From positions 11,766,001 through 11,830,000 of the forward strand of contig NW_026622997.1 in the NCBI RefSeq assembly GCF_023065955.2: a stretch of DNA of 64,000 bases, written 5' to 3'. The position numbers were made by a program, and so were the translations under genes. This stretch comes from Ursus arctos. Its lineage: Eukaryota; Chordata; Mammalia; Carnivora; Ursidae. The notes under the pieces were generated by a model. The model saw only the letters and a program-made list of their open reading frames with translations, made no database searches and had not been told where the DNA came from. Shown one piece after another: positions 1 through 11,724 of this stretch. Position 1 is the first letter of the stretch. Each line of letters begins with the position of its first letter.

Positions 1-160
1 CTCTGTCACTTAGTAGCTGAGCGGTTTTTAGTCAGTTGCTTGTGTATTTAGGTTCCTCATTTACAAAATGAGGATATACCTACTTCACTGTATGGCTGGG
101 ATAGTAATTCGTATTTGTTAAAACATTTATCATATGTTGGGTACCATTTTAAGACTTGGT
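1..160 (+). repeat. MIR SINE remnant
   Basis: The stretch reads as the conserved MIR core: a 'cctcatttacaaaatgagga' segment preceded by a degraded 'tagctgagc' arm. It is ancient and diverged, and its left edge is cut by the window. Confidence 0.6.
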
Positions 161-1996
161 GATCTGGTAAATACAGTTCTTCAAAAGGGGGTGACAGACA
201 ACAGAAGCACAGGGTAGTTTCAGGTAGTGGCGAGGGCAGACGGACAAGCACAAACAGTGCTGTGTGCCGCAGATGCTGGAGCTGATGCCTCGGACGAGGG
301 GAGCGGGTGGGGGAAGGCTGACAGGCAAGGATCCCGCGTGGGTGGGACCGGGGCAGAGGGAATCACAGCTAAGGCTGGGGGCCAGAGGAAAGCAGGGGGG
401 GCGGTGAGAGGCAGGGGAGGACCAGATGGCCCGTGGACGACGGTGGTCTCCATGTTCACAGAAGTGTGACTGGAGGCCAGATGAGGGGCAGGACTGGACT
501 CGCTGGGTCAATGTGGGCACAGGGACGGGGAGGCAAAGGGCGGGGCAGGAGCGGCAGCACTCAACACAGTGCCTGGCCAAACCCAGCTGCAGATGGAGTT
601 TATTCATTTAAAAAAACTACTGTTTTTTTAAAAGGGAAGCTGGAGTTGCTTTAAGGAAAAAAGGAAAAAATACTCTCAAGGATTTTCCACTAATAATCTT
701 AATTTTCTCTGAGTATGTAAAGTGACAACACATCCAAGTTTTTTAAAATTGGCTCATTTTCTGAGCTACAGCAAAACTGCCCACAACCATTGTGATTATT
801 ATACTCATTGTAGGAGGCTCAGATACATTTATTTCTTCCACTATAAAACAGAAGCATATTATAAACATTTTGAAAAGGAAAAAATAACCTACCATCCTAC
901 CGCAAAACCTGCTTTAGCACCTTGCAGGTATTTTGCTCTTCGGACTGTGGACTAATCTGACATTTAATACTCAGTGTTTCCAGCATTGTGGACAAGAAAT
1001 TAAAATGCTGGTTCTTACTGTCCAAATATTTTTTGATTCCTTTTTCCCTTTAGCAAAGACTAAAAACATTGCATAGCTACAATCACTGTATCTCCAAAGT
1101 TTTTTGGAGATCTCATACTTTTTCTATGAAGAACACATTAATTCAGTTCTATCGCTTAACAATAAAATCCTGAAAAGGAAATTCTAAGTACTGACTCATC
1201 AACATAGATGAGGAAGTTAAACCAAAGACGCCTCTCTGCTTGTTTAAAAATGTTTAATTAAAAGGTCAGGATATGCAGTCTGTACAATTACTGGGAACCC
1301 AAACTCTCAGTATGTGTGTGAGTACTGGGCGGGGGGTGGGGTGGGGAGTTGTTTTATGACCATCACCTGGAAAGTCAACTAGCTGACAAACAGCACAAGC
1401 AGAAGTCATCTTAAATCATCTTTATTCTAAAACAAGACTGTTACTTAAAAGCAGAAAATGCGTGAGGATTTTTTTCTTTTCACAAATTCCAGGGGGAAAT
1501 TAAGATCAATATTGTACTTCTTTTTTCTTTTCTTTTTTGCTTAGTATTTGAGATTCACTTTGTGCCTCTCATCTTTAAGACCTAGCAATAACATGCAGTG
1601 CCGCTTCAGGCAACATCCTGTACTGCCACAAATACTTTCAAGACCAGCTTTAATTGAGGGATATGGAAATTTAAAAATGCATTTTGCAGGACAGCAGGCC
1701 GGTTTAGGTGGTAGGCTAGACCAATGGAAGTAACAAAGAAAAGGGGTACTCTTGGGTTTACCAAACTAGAAAAACCGTGATTTCCAGATACTCATAGAGC
1801 AGGAATATTTCTCAAAGGCGCACAAGAAAGTTATGGATTACTCAGGCCCACTTTCATTAAGCAGTCCTCAATGACAGCCAGAGAACATCCTTAAGACAGT
1901 CACCAAGTAAAACCTGAGGGAAAAAGCTGTCATAAATAATCTGATGAAAATATGCCAGAAATCACATTCCAAGTTTGAAAGCACTAGAATTTAAAT
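161..1996. other. Non-coding, unclassified; possible distal end of the SSR1 transcript
   Basis: No convincing exon or recognisable transposon is seen. Positions 220-600 are GC-rich and look like degraded repeat; the short open frames there have no family features. From about 1000 the sequence is AT-rich and looks single-copy. It includes a minus-strand AATAAA at 1421-1426, which may be a distal SSR1 poly(A) signal. Confidence 0.4.
1421..1426 (-). promoter_or_regulatory. SSR1: Candidate distal poly(A) signal of SSR1
   Basis: AATAAA on the minus strand. Removing the two L1 insertions between it and the SSR1 stop leaves about 8.6 kb, close to the long 3' UTR I remember for human SSR1. The hexamer is common in AT-rich DNA, so this placement is an inference. 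Confidence 0.25.
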
Positions 1997-2007
1997 AGCA
2001 AACACAA

Positions 2008-2389
2008 CATGGATGGCACTGGAGAAGATAATGCTAAGTGAAATAAGTCAAGCAGAGAAAGACAATTATATGATTTCTCTCATCTATGGAACATAAGAAC
2101 TAGGAAGATCGGTAGGGGAAGAAAGGGATAAAGAAAGGGGGGGTAATCAGAAGGGGGGATGAAGCATGAGAGACTATGGACTCTGAGAAACAAACTGAGG
2201 GCTTCGGCGGGGTGGGGAATGGGATGGACTGGTGATGGGTAGTAAGGAGGGCACGTATTGCATGGTGCACTGGGTGTTATACGCAACTAATGAAGCATCG
2301 AGCTTTACATCAGAAACCAGGGATGTACTGTATGGTGACTAACATAATATAATTAAAAAACATTAAAAAAAATTCTAATAAAAAAAAAA
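2008..2389 (+). mobile_element. 5'-truncated young L1 copy
   Basis: It matches the last 30 or so codons of ORF2 plus the 3' UTR of the full-length L1 at 5466-11724 (compare 11339-11700) with few differences, and ends in an A-rich tail. An 11-bp target-site duplication AGCAAACACAA lies at 1997-2007 and 2393-2403. The close similarity suggests a recent insertion of the same subfamily. Confidence 0.9.
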
Positions 2390-2403
2390 AACAGCAAACA
2401 CAA

Positions 2404-4825
2404 GACCACCTGTAATGAATTAGGAAATATAAGAAGAAATATTTGGAACCAGAGGTGTTTTGCCCATAATGAATGAGTTCAGATGTCTTTGAAGTTCTGA
2501 AATTGTTGGATTATGAAGTGGAGAGAATTGCAATCTAAGTTAATTCATAGCAGAGCTAAAAGTAGTAAGAATTTATTAAATGCTTATGTGCAAATGCCTA
2601 CTTGGACTTTTTAAGATTTCATATTGGACAAGTGGGAGCCATGTTACTGGAGAATGGCAAGATGTTCGACTGAGGAGAATTACGGAGGGCAATAAACATC
2701 TGTGACTTGCTTGTTCGGGGTTACAATAGAAAGTTTAAGTGAAACCAGTCAGAGGTGGTTAGAATGGCACCAGGAAAGTAAGTGAGGACTGAGATAATAA
2801 ACAGATAAACAGATAATAAAGCTCTCCAGAGCTAGTGCAGAGAGAAGGACAATGCGCCTAGGTTTGGGGTTAGTCAGAGGAGATAAGAAAAGGAGGCAAG
2901 AGCATCACAGAAGCGAAGAGGAACTCTTGGCGGGGGGGCGCTGGTGGTCAATGGGTTAATCGCACAAGTCAAGGCCAGAGAATTCAGAGTGCAGAAGGCT
3001 GGCAAATAGGAAACCATGAGATCCTGAAAACAGGTTTTTTGGACAGAAGCTAAACTGAAAGAAATGTGAAAGACTGAAAGCCTAGTGAAGAAAAAGAAGC
3101 CAGTAGCCTAAGAGATACTCTGACAAAGAGAGAACACAACAAAACAGGAATACAGTTAGAGGGGCAAGAGAATCATGCAAAGACTTAAGATTAGGAGGGT
3201 TTTTGTATAGATGTGCACAAAGGGAGAAAAGTCAGAGATGGTGAGGACGATGGGAAAGGAAGTGCACATCTGGAGACAGAAGTCTCAAGAATCTGAAAGA
3301 CAGGATTGGTGACAATGAAGAAAGCCCAATAACAGTTCTGAACACCTTGTGTAGACAGCAGTCTCTCTGCACAGACCAAGACGGCACCCATCCAGGATTT
3401 CTCCTTGAAACCAAACTATCAGGCCATCAGCCACACGAAAAGTCACCATAGTGACCAAAAGGTCACAGGATCTTACTGGTGGTTCCCGAAATGAGATTAC
3501 TTCCAGGCAGGGGCTTCATTCTGAACCAGATGTGGGTTACCCAGGTGGAATTCCACTAAGGAGTCAAGCTAGAACACTCTCAGACTACCGTGTGGAGTCG
3601 TCCTCCCGCCACCACCTTCTCTGCACACAGCTTCAGGGCGGACAGGCCGCAGCCTGCTCCAGCTCTTACTTCCTGCTGAGTGGAGACACACAGTGCCAGC
3701 AGCTAGCAGGGGCGAACTGAAATACATAACCAGTATTTTTAGCCATGAAAAGCTCACTCGATTATCAACAGTTTGCGGTATTAAATACAAGACCTTAAAA
3801 TACACGTGACTCTAATAATAAACTGCTCAGGAGAGTTCAAGGGATGAAGTCGTGTTTTCATGTGTACTGAGGACCAATGACTTTAAATCTTCTACCTCAG
3901 ACGATGGCAACAGGTCCTTGTAAAAGAGCCACCGTCCAGAGTATTGATAAATCTATCCTGACTTTTGGCTGTGGTTGCACAAGAAAATACGAAGGTATCT
4001 ACGTCAGAGAAAGTATCAGGCAAGTCCCAAGCGAAGCAACTACAACACAGGTAAGCAGATTTTGTGCGGTAACGTGAAGGTCTCCCTGTCCAGGATTCAC
4101 AGGTCTTGTTGCAACACAGCTGGAGGCAGCCATGCACCAAACCTGCACCACGCGTGCCTCTGGGCTCCTTGAAGCGGCTGCATCACGGATAATGGGGTTA
4201 TCTAGGGTGGTTGTGAGGATTAAGCAGGAATGTATGTGGTGGAACAGAGCAGATGTTTGATATACATATACCTGCCAATCTGAACACCACTCTTGACGAA
4301 AATACTTCTCATACTCCTCTCTAACATGCTTTAGAACCTCAGCACCTATTCTGACAAATGTAAGACAGATGATCAAATGCATTTCTGAAAATGTACAAAT
4401 CAGACGGATTCTCTTTGGGCAGCTCTCTGTGAAGCTCAAAGAAATTCTGAGAGGAATTTAAAAAATGTTTTGAAGAGCAACGCCATCACTGGAAAACATG
4501 TCAGCCGCCCCAAGTGTTCTGAAAAACGTAATTCTCAGTTTGATGGGCGGGCTCCAGTAGATTATAATAACACTCCCCTTGGCGGCCCTACTGCTCTAGT
4601 TCACTATCATATACAGAGAGCTAGCCACATCACCTGTCCACCTTAGGACTTCCACTCTTTAGCTAAAAAAAATACCACTATTTGGCTTTCCTCTACAGAA
4701 TTTAACTACTATCCATGTTGAAGTCCAAAAAGTACCATATACACCTCCCACTCACATGCTTCACGCGATGTTACAACAACATGGGGCTTTCCAACAGCAG
4801 CAGTGATCACTTACGTAAGCTTCTG
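2404..4825. other. Non-coding, no recognisable gene
   Basis: Mostly purine-rich, degraded sequence at 2450-3420 that reads like an old interspersed repeat I cannot name, followed by single-copy-looking sequence. Short open frames here, such as 3451-3720 and 3999-4439, lack codon structure or known motifs. It would lie in or beyond the predicted SSR1 3' UTR. Confidence 0.4.
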
Positions 4826-4829
4826 ATGC

Positions 4830-4945
4830 GCCAGGCCAAGTTCTGAACAGCTAACAACTCTAAAAGGTAGGCACCCAAACTGAAGCCAACGAGATGATGC
4901 AATTTGACTCTAAGAGAGAGCTGGAATTTGAACCCGGGCAGCCAC
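4830..4945 (-). repeat. MIR SINE remnant
   Basis: The end 'gagctggaatttgaacccgg' is the reverse orientation of the MIR head, preceded by diverged core sequence. Confidence 0.5.
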
Positions 4946-5465
4946 AAAGGAGTCCATGCTATACCTTACTTCTTTCGCTTTCGCTAACTAAATGTAAGAA
5001 TCGTTTAATAACACTGTATTAAGGGTTTGTAGGTAACAGAATCAATTTGGGACACTCTCTCAATCTAAAAAGGATCTCTCAATTTAAAAAGAACACATCA
5101 AGACTCCACAGATGAGCTGCCGTCTCAAGGTCACACTGCTTAGTGGCCAGGGTGGACTTCATTCCCAATCCGAAGGATAGCAAACCATACCATCTCTCTT
5201 TGTTCAACCTCACGGAATTGCCAATGATGCCGAGTTATCACGAGGAATGCTTCTAAACACAATCCCATGCAGGAATGACAAATGAAAACCAGCTCACATT
5301 TTCTCTTTCTTTCTTTAAAATACACTCGTGATAAGGTTTCCACAAGAAAACCGCAAGCTAGAAACTGGGGATAAAAGGCAAGTAAGATGCAGAACTCACG
5401 GTCCAGGAGACAGACAGACGTACCACCAAGGTGACAGATCGTCACAGGTACTGTAACAAAAATCT

Positions 5466-5527
5466 GGGAGTTAAAATGGCGGAGGAGTAGGAGACAGGGA
5501 GTTAAGATGGCGGAGGAGTAGGAGACA
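5466..5527 (+). repeat. 31-bp tandem duplication at the L1 5' end
   Basis: Two head-to-tail copies of the L1 start unit, differing at one base: AAAATGGCGG in copy 1 and AAGATGGCGG in copy 2. Each copy includes an AAGATGGCGG-like segment, the type of site bound by YY1 at human L1 starts. Whether YY1 binds here is inference. Confidence 0.9.
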
Positions 5528-6334
5528 CCGTTTTCAGCCGGTCCTCCGAGTCGAGCTGGAGAGGTACCAGACCAGCCTAAACAACCACGGAACCAGCCTG
5601 AGACGCAGGAAGACGCATCTGGATCTCTACAAATGAACATCTCCAGCGCTGAGTATTGAGGTACGAAGCGGGGAGCCATGAAACTGTGCACAGATATCGG
5701 AAGATAAACGGAAGGGGGAGGGAGCCGCCGCGTTCGGGCGCCAGGAAGCGGTAGCCACTTGCACGGGAGAGCGGGAGGGGCTCGCGGACGGCACCCGCAA
5801 AACAGCAGACTGAGACCCTGAACCGGGTGCGCGCGCCACCAGGCATCTCGCGGAACACCGGAATCCCGGTGCGCTCACTGGATCCAGACTGAGACCGGGA
5901 GATCCGGGAGCGCGCGCGGGGCGGCTGGCGGCTGGCGGCATTAGAAACACAAAGGACAGAGACGCGCCGGCCCTGGAAGTGAGGGCTGGGACGCCGGGTG
6001 TGGGGCGCACATCCCGGGACGCTGCAGGGTTGAGCAGCACCAACAGTAACAGAGTTAAAGTGGCCAGAACATTAGTAGAGAACAGGCCGCAATCCCTCTG
6101 TTCTGTGACAGAGGCTGAAATTTGGCCGCTGCTGCTCTGACTCTCAGAAGAGGCACAGCAAACCGCCAGGGAAAGCCGCCAGAGAACAAAAGCCTGGAAA
6201 TACCGGCTCAGAGAGTGCCCATCCCCATCCCCCCTCGCAGGGGACGCCGAGACTCTACCCAAACATGGCTGCCTGAGTATCGGCGCGGCAGGCCCCTCCC
6301 CCAGAAGGCAGGCTGAAAAATCAAGAAGCCCACA

Positions 6335-6525
6335 ACCCGGGCGCCTGGGTGGCGCAGTCATTGAGCGCCTGCCTTCGGCTCAGGGCGTGATCCCGGCGTT
6401 CCGGAAAGGAGTCCCTCATCGGGCTCCTCCGCTGGGAGCCTGCTTCTTCCTCTCCCACTCCCCTGCTTCTGTTCCCTCTCTCGCTGGTTGGCTGCCACAT
6501 AAATAAATAAATAAAATCTTTAAAG
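6335..6525 (+). mobile_element. Can-SINE nested in the L1 5' UTR
   Basis: Same orientation as the host L1: tRNA-like head, CT-rich middle, AAATAAATAAAATCTTTA tail. It is bounded by a perfect 12-bp target-site duplication AAGAAGCCCACA (6323-6334 and 6526-6537), so it inserted after the L1 5' UTR sequence existed. It lies about 90 nt upstream of the ORF1 start. Confidence 0.95.
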
Positions 6526-6626
6526 AAGAAGCCCACATCCCTAAGATCCCTATAAAACAAGGGGCACGGCCTGGGACCCAGTCAATAATTTGGGCTCTGG
6601 AAACCCCGCAACCTCTCTTCATCAGA

Positions 6627-7529
6627 ATGACAAGAAGGAGAAGCCCCCCCCAGCAAAGAAAAGACAGTGATTCTGTGGCCTCTGCCACAGAAATAATGGA
6701 TATGGATGTAACCAAATTATCAGAAATGGAATTCAGAGTAACGATGGTCAAAATGATGAGTAGAATTGAAAAAACTATTAACGAAAAGGTTACTGAGAAT
6801 ATAGAATCCCTAAGGACAGAAATGAGAGCGAATCTGACAGAAATTAAAAATTCTATGAGCCAAATGCAGGCAAAACTAGAGGCTCTGACGGCCAGGGTCG
6901 CAGAAGCAGAGGAACGGGTTAGTGAATTGGAGGATGGGTTAATAGAGGAAAAAATGAAAATAGAAGATGGTCTTAAAAAAATCCACGCCCACGAATGTAG
7001 GTTACGGGAGATTACTGACTCAATGAAACGATCCAATGTTAGAATCATCGGCATCCCCGAGGGGGTGGAGAAAAACAGAGGTCTAGAAGAGATATTTGAA
7101 CAAATTGTGGCTGAAAACTTCCCTAATCTAGCAAGGGAAACAAACATTCGTGTCCAAGAGGCAGAGAGGACCCCTCCCAAGCTCAACCATGACAAACCTA
7201 CGCCACGTCACGTCATAGTGCAATTCGCAAATATTAGATGCAAGGATACAGTACTGAAAGCGGCCAGGGCAAAGAAATTTCTCACGTACCAAGGCAAAAG
7301 CATCAGAATTACATCAGACCTGTCTACACAGACCTGGAATGAGAGAAAGGGTTGGGGGAGCATATTTAAAGCTCTTTCAGAGAAAAACATGCAGCCAAGG
7401 ATCCTTTATCCAGCAAGGCTCTCATTCAGAATTGATGGAGAAATAAAGATATTTCAGAATCGCCAGTCACTAACCAATTTCGTAACCACGAAACCAGCCC
7501 TACAGGAGATATTACGGGGGGTTCTATAA
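6627..7529 (+). CDS. L1 ORF1 protein (RNA-binding chaperone)
   Basis: 300-aa open frame with no internal stop. Residues about 40-135 are rich in heptad-spaced I/L/M and charged residues (E, K, R), as in the trimerising coiled coil of L1 ORF1p. From about 138 the 'VRIIGIPEG' segment starts the RRM-like domain, followed by a C-terminal domain with conserved basic and aromatic positions. The family coats L1 RNA to form the retrotransposition RNP. Length is slightly below the human protein (about 338 aa), mainly at the N terminus. The first ATG after the 5' UTR was chosen; the 72-nt gap to ORF2 is typical. Confidence 0.95.
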   Translation: MTRRRSPPQQRKDSDSVASATEIMDMDVTKLSEMEFRVTMVKMMSRIEKTINEKVTENIESLRTEMRANLTEIKNSMSQMQAKLEALTARVAEAEERVSELEDGLIEEKMKIEDGLKKIHAHECRLREITDSMKRSNVRIIGIPEGVEKNRGLEEIFEQIVAENFPNLARETNIRVQEAERTPPKLNHDKPTPRHVIVQFANIRCKDTVLKAARAKKFLTYQGKSIRITSDLSTQTWNERKGWGSIFKALSEKNMQPRILYPARLSFRIDGEIKIFQNRQSLTNFVTTKPALQEILRGVL

Positions 7530-7601
7530 AAGTAAAAAGGCCCCAAGAGTGATACAGAACAGAAAGACACAGCCAATACAAACAAAGACTTTACTGGCAA
7601 C

Positions 7602-10600
7602 ATGGCAACATTAAAATCATATCTCTCAGTAATCAGTCTTAATGTAAATGGTTTGAACCATCCCATAAAGCGCCACAGGGTTGCAGATTGGATAAAAAGA
7701 AATGACCCATCCATTTGCTGTCTACAAGAGACTCATTTCAAACCCAAAGATGCATTCAGACTGAGAGTAAGGGGATGGAGTACCATCTTTCACGCAAATG
7801 GACCTCAAAAGAAAGCTGGGGTAGCAATTCTCATATCAGATAAATTGGATTTTAAACTACAGACTATAGTTAGAGATGCAGAAGGGCACTATATTATTCT
7901 TAAGGGAAGTATTCAACAAGTGGATATGACAATTATAAATATATATGCCCCCAACAGGGGAGCAGCAAGATACACAAGCCAACTCTTAACCAGAATAAAG
8001 AGACATATAAATAAAAATACATTAATAGTAGGGGACCTCAACACTCCACTCTCAGAAATAGACAGAACACCCTGGCAAAAACTAAGCAAAGAATCAAAGG
8101 CTTTGAATGCCATACTCGACGAGTTGGACCTCATAGATATATATAGAACACTACACCCCAGAACCAAAGAATACTCATTCTATTCTAATGCCCATGGAAC
8201 ATTCTCAAGAATAGACCATGTTCTGGGACACAAAACAGGTCTCAACCGATACCAAAAGATTGAAATTATCCCCTGCATATTCTCAGACCACAACGCTCTG
8301 AAATTGGAACTCAACCACAAGGAAAAATTTGGAAGAAACTCAAACACTTGGAGACTAAGAACCATCCTGCTCAGGAATGACTCGATAAACCAGGAAATCA
8401 AAAATCAAATAAAACAATTTATGGAGACCAATGAGAATGAAAATACAACAGTCCAAAACCTATGGGATACTGCAAAGGCAGTCCTAAGGGGGAAATACAT
8501 AGCCATCCAAGCCTCACTCAAAAGAATAGAAAAATCTAAAATGCAGTTTTTATATTCTCACCTCAAGAAGCTGGAACAGCAACAGAGGGACAGGCCTAAT
8601 CCACGCACGAGGAAGCAGTTGACCAAAATTAGAGCTGAAATCAATCAAGCAGAAACCAGAAGTACAGTAGAGCAGATCAACAGGACTAGAAGCTGGTTCT
8701 TTGAGAGAATCAATAAAATTGACAGACCACTGGCAAGACTTATCCAAAAGAAAAGAGAAAGGACCCAGATTATTAAAATTATGAATGAAAAAGGAGAGGT
8801 CACGACGAGCACCATTGAAATTGGAAGGATTATTAGAAATTTTTATCAACAGCTATATGCCAATAAACTAAGCAATCTGGAAGAGATGGAATCCTTCCTG
8901 GAAACCTATAAACTACCAAGATTGAAACCGGAAGAAATTGATTCCTTAAACAGGCCAATTAATTATGAAGAAATTGAGTCAGTGATAAACAACCTTCCAA
9001 ATAACAAAACTCCAGGCCCGGACGGTTTTCCTGGGGAATTCTACCAAACATTCAAAGAAGAAATAATACCTATTCTCCTAAAGCTATTTCAAAAAATAGA
9101 AACAGAAGGAAAGCTACCAAACTCATTCTATGAGGCCAATATTACCTTGATCCCCAAACCAGGCAAAGACCCCATCAAAAAGGAGAATTACAGACCGATT
9201 TCCCTAATGAATATGGATGCCAAAATCCTCAACAAGATACTTGCTAATAGAATCCAACAGTACATTAAAAGGATTATCCATCACGATCAAGTGGGATTCA
9301 TACCTGGGATGCAAGCGTGGTTCAATATTCGCAAATCAATCAGCGTGATACATCATATCAACAAGAAAAGACTCAGGAACCATATGATCCTCTCAATCGA
9401 TGCCGAAAAAGCATTTGACAAAATACAGCATCCTTTCCTGATTAAAACCCTTCAGAGTGTAGGAATAGAAGGTACATTTCTCAATCTCATAAAAGCCATC
9501 TATGAAAAGCCTACTGCAAATATTATTCTCAATGGGGAAAAGCTGGAAGCCTTTCCCTTAAGATCAGGAACTCGACAAGGATGCCCACTCTCGCCACTAT
9601 TATTCAACATAGTACTAGAAGTCCTTGCAACAGCAATCAGACGACAAAAAGGGATCAAAGGTATTCAAATTGGCAAAGAAGAAGTCAAAATGTCTCTCTT
9701 TGCAGATGACATGATACTCTATATGGAAAACCCAAAAGAAGCCACTCCCAAACTATTAGAAGTTATAGAGCAATTCAGTAACGTGGCGGGATACAAAATC
9801 AATGCTCAGAAATCAGTTGCATTTCTATACACGAATAACGAGACCGAAGAAAGAGAAATTAGGGAATCCATCCCATTTACAATAGCACCAAAAACCATAC
9901 GTTACCTTGGAATTAACTTAACCAGAGACGTAAAGGACCTATATTCTAGAAACTATAAATCACTCTTAAAAGACATTGAGGAAGACATAAAAAGATGGAA
10001 AGATATTCCATGCTCATGGATCGGAAGAATTAACATAGTTAAAATGTCCATGCTACCCAGAGCAATCTACACTTTCAATGCTATCCCGATCAAAATACCA
10101 AGGACATTTTTCAAAGAACTGGAACAAACAGTCCTTAAATTTGTATGGAAACAGAAAAGGCCCCGAATCTCCAAGGAACTGTTGAAAAGGAAAAACAAAG
10201 CTGGGGGCATCACAATGCTGGATTTCGAGCTGTACTACAAAGCTGTGATCACAAAGACAGCATGGTACTGGCACAAAAACAGACACATAGACCAATGGAA
10301 CAGAATAGAGAGCCCAGAAATGGACCCTCGGCTCTTTGGGCAACTAATATTTGATAAAGCAGGAAAAAACATCCGGTGGGAAAAAGACAGTCTCTTCAAT
10401 AAATGGTGCTGGGAAAATTGGACAGCTACATGCAAGAGAATGAAACTTGACCACTATCTCACACCATACACAAAAATAAACTCCAAATGGATGAAAGACC
10501 TCGATGTGAGACAGGAATCCATCAAAATTCTAGAGGAGAACATAGGCAACAACCTCTACGACATCGGCCAAAGCAACCTTTTTCATGACACATCCCCAAA

Positions 10601-11429
10601 GGCAAGAGAAACAAAAGATAAAATGAATTTATGGGACTTCATCAAGATTAAAAGTTTCTGCACAGCCAAGGAAACAGTCAGAAAAACTAAGAGGCAGCCC
10701 ACGGAATGGGAGAATATATTTGCAAATGACACTACAGATAAAGGACTGGTATCCAAGATCTACAAAGAACTTCTCAAACTCAATACACGAGAAACAAATA
10801 AACAAATCAAAAAATGGGCAGAAGATATGAACAGACACTTTTCCAATGAAGACATACAAATGGCTAACAGACACATGAAAAAATGTTCAAAATCATTAGC
10901 CATCAAGGAAATTCAAATCAAAACCACACTGAGATACCACCTTACGCCAGTTAGAATGGCAAAAATAGACAAGGCAAGAAACAACAATTGTTGGAGAGGA
11001 TGTGGAGAAAGGGGATCCCTCCTACATTGTTGGTGGGAATGCAAGTTGGTACAGCCACTCTGGAAAACAGTGTGGAGGTCCCTTAAAAAGTTAAAAATTG
11101 AGCTACCCTATGATCCAGCCATTGCACTACTGGGTATTTACCCCAAAGATACAGACGTAGTGAAGAGAAGGGCCATATGCACCCCAATGTTCATAGCAGC
11201 AATGTCCACAATAGCTAAATCGTGGAAGGAGCCGAGATGCCCTTCAACAGATGACTGGATTAAGAAGTTGTGGTCCATATATACAATGGAATATTACTCA
11301 GCTATCAGAAAGAACGAGTTCTCAACATTTGCTACAACATGGACAGCACTGGAGGAGATAATGCTAAGTGAAATAAGTCAAGCAGAGAAAGACAACTATC
11401 ATATGATTTCTCTCATCTATGGAACATAA
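7602..11429 (+). CDS. L1 ORF2 protein (endonuclease/reverse transcriptase)
   Basis: 1275-aa uninterrupted frame, the same length as human ORF2p. N-terminal APE-like endonuclease: N14 in 'SLNVNGLN', E43 in 'CLQETHF', 'VGDLNTPLS', and the SDH motif near residues 229-231. Reverse transcriptase: '[10 protein letters not shown]', '[12 protein letters not shown]', '[14 protein letters not shown]' and the catalytic FADD at residues 700-703. C-terminal cysteine-rich segment near residues 1130-1150 ([18 protein letters not shown]) keeps the CX3CX7HX4C spacing. The protein nicks target DNA and primes reverse transcription from the nick. No frameshift, stop or missing catalytic residue was found. Confidence 0.97.
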   Translation: MATLKSYLSVISLNVNGLNHPIKRHRVADWIKRNDPSICCLQETHFKPKDAFRLRVRGWSTIFHANGPQKKAGVAILISDKLDFKLQTIVRDAEGHYIILKGSIQQVDMTIINIYAPNRGAARYTSQLLTRIKRHINKNTLIVGDLNTPLSEIDRTPWQKLSKESKALNAILDELDLIDIYRTLHPRTKEYSFYSNAHGTFSRIDHVLGHKTGLNRYQKIEIIPCIFSDHNALKLELNHKEKFGRNSNTWRLRTILLRNDSINQEIKNQIKQFMETNENENTTVQNLWDTAKAVLRGKYIAIQASLKRIEKSKMQFLYSHLKKLEQQQRDRPNPRTRKQLTKIRAEINQAETRSTVEQINRTRSWFFERINKIDRPLARLIQKKRERTQIIKIMNEKGEVTTSTIEIGRIIRNFYQQLYANKLSNLEEMESFLETYKLPRLKPEEIDSLNRPINYEEIESVINNLPNNKTPGPDGFPGEFYQTFKEEIIPILLKLFQKIETEGKLPNSFYEANITLIPKPGKDPIKKENYRPISLMNMDAKILNKILANRIQQYIKRIIHHDQVGFIPGMQAWFNIRKSISVIHHINKKRLRNHMILSIDAEKAFDKIQHPFLIKTLQSVGIEGTFLNLIKAIYEKPTANIILNGEKLEAFPLRSGTRQGCPLSPLLFNIVLEVLATAIRRQKGIKGIQIGKEEVKMSLFADDMILYMENPKEATPKLLEVIEQFSNVAGYKINAQKSVAFLYTNNETEEREIRESIPFTIAPKTIRYLGINLTRDVKDLYSRNYKSLLKDIEEDIKRWKDIPCSWIGRINIVKMSMLPRAIYTFNAIPIKIPRTFFKELEQTVLKFVWKQKRPRISKELLKRKNKAGGITMLDFELYYKAVITKTAWYWHKNRHIDQWNRIESPEMDPRLFGQLIFDKAGKNIRWEKDSLFNKWCWENWTATCKRMKLDHYLTPYTKINSKWMKDLDVRQESIKILEENIGNNLYDIGQSNLFHDTSPKARETKDKMNLWDFIKIKSFCTAKETVRKTKRQPTEWENIFANDTTDKGLVSKIYKELLKLNTRETNKQIKKWAEDMNRHFSNEDIQMANRHMKKCSKSLAIKEIQIKTTLRYHLTPVRMAKIDKARNNNCWRGCGERGSLLHCWWECKLVQPLWKTVWRSLKKLKIELPYDPAIALLGIYPKDTDVVKRRAICTPMFIAAMSTIAKSWKEPRCPSTDDWIKKLWSIYTMEYYSAIRKNEFSTFATTWTALEEIMLSEISQAEKDNYHMISLIYGT

Positions 11430-11724
11430 GAACTAGGATGATCGGTAGGGGAAGAAAGGGATAAAGAAAGGGGGGGTAATCAGAAGGGGGAATGAAACAT
11501 GAGAGACTATGGACTATGAGAAACAAACTGAGGACTTCAGAGGGGAGGAGGGTGGGGGAATGGGATAGACCGGTGATGGGTAGTAAGGAGGGCACGTATT
11601 GCATGGTGCACTGGGTGTTATACACAACTAATGAATCATCGAGCCTTACATCGGAAACCGGGGATGTACTGTATGGTGACTAACATAATATAATAAAAAA
11701 TCATTTAAAAAAAAAAAAAAAAAA
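11430..11724 (+). other. L1 3' UTR and poly(A) tail
   Basis: G-rich stretches ('aaagggggggtaatcagaag', 'gaggggaggagggtggggg') precede the conserved end 'gtatggtgactaacataata', an AATAAA at 11692-11697 and 18 A. It is nearly identical to the truncated copy at 2008-2389. Confidence 0.9.

Larger units (their letters stand above)
5466..6626 (+). promoter_or_regulatory. L1 5' UTR / internal promoter
   Basis: CpG-rich leader with runs such as 'gagcgcgcgcggggcggctg' around 5910-5930, as expected for an internal RNA polymerase II promoter of an L1. It is interrupted by a SINE at 6335-6525. The ORF1 start follows at 6627. Confidence 0.75.
5466..11724 (+). mobile_element. Full-length L1 (LINE-1) with both ORFs open
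   Basis: A complete non-LTR retrotransposon: GC-rich 5' UTR (5466-6626, including a nested SINE), ORF1 (6627-7529), a 72-nt spacer, ORF2 (7602-11429), a 3' UTR with G-rich tracts, AATAAA at 11692-11697 and an 18-A tail (11707-11724). All catalytic motifs I checked are present, so it may be retrotransposition-competent; activity itself cannot be seen from sequence. The 5' end carries a 31-bp unit twice (5466-5496, 5497-5527). I could not find a convincing target-site duplication: 'aagaagtcccacc' follows the tail but does not precede the 5' end. The element is antisense to SSR1. Confidence 0.95.

Noticed and set aside
3999..4439. 146-codon minus-strand open frame.
   Set aside because: No homology recognised, overlapping frames on the other strand, in or beyond the SSR1 3' UTR.
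1..5465. Possible 3' end of RREB1, the expected left neighbour of SSR1.
   Set aside because: No plus-strand exon or zinc-finger coding sequence is seen; the gene probably ends further left.
5140..6361. Long minus-strand open frames opposite the L1 5' UTR (up to 244 codons).
   Set aside because: GC-rich shadow frames of the L1 leader. An antisense L1 ORF is known in primates, but nothing here resembles a conserved product.
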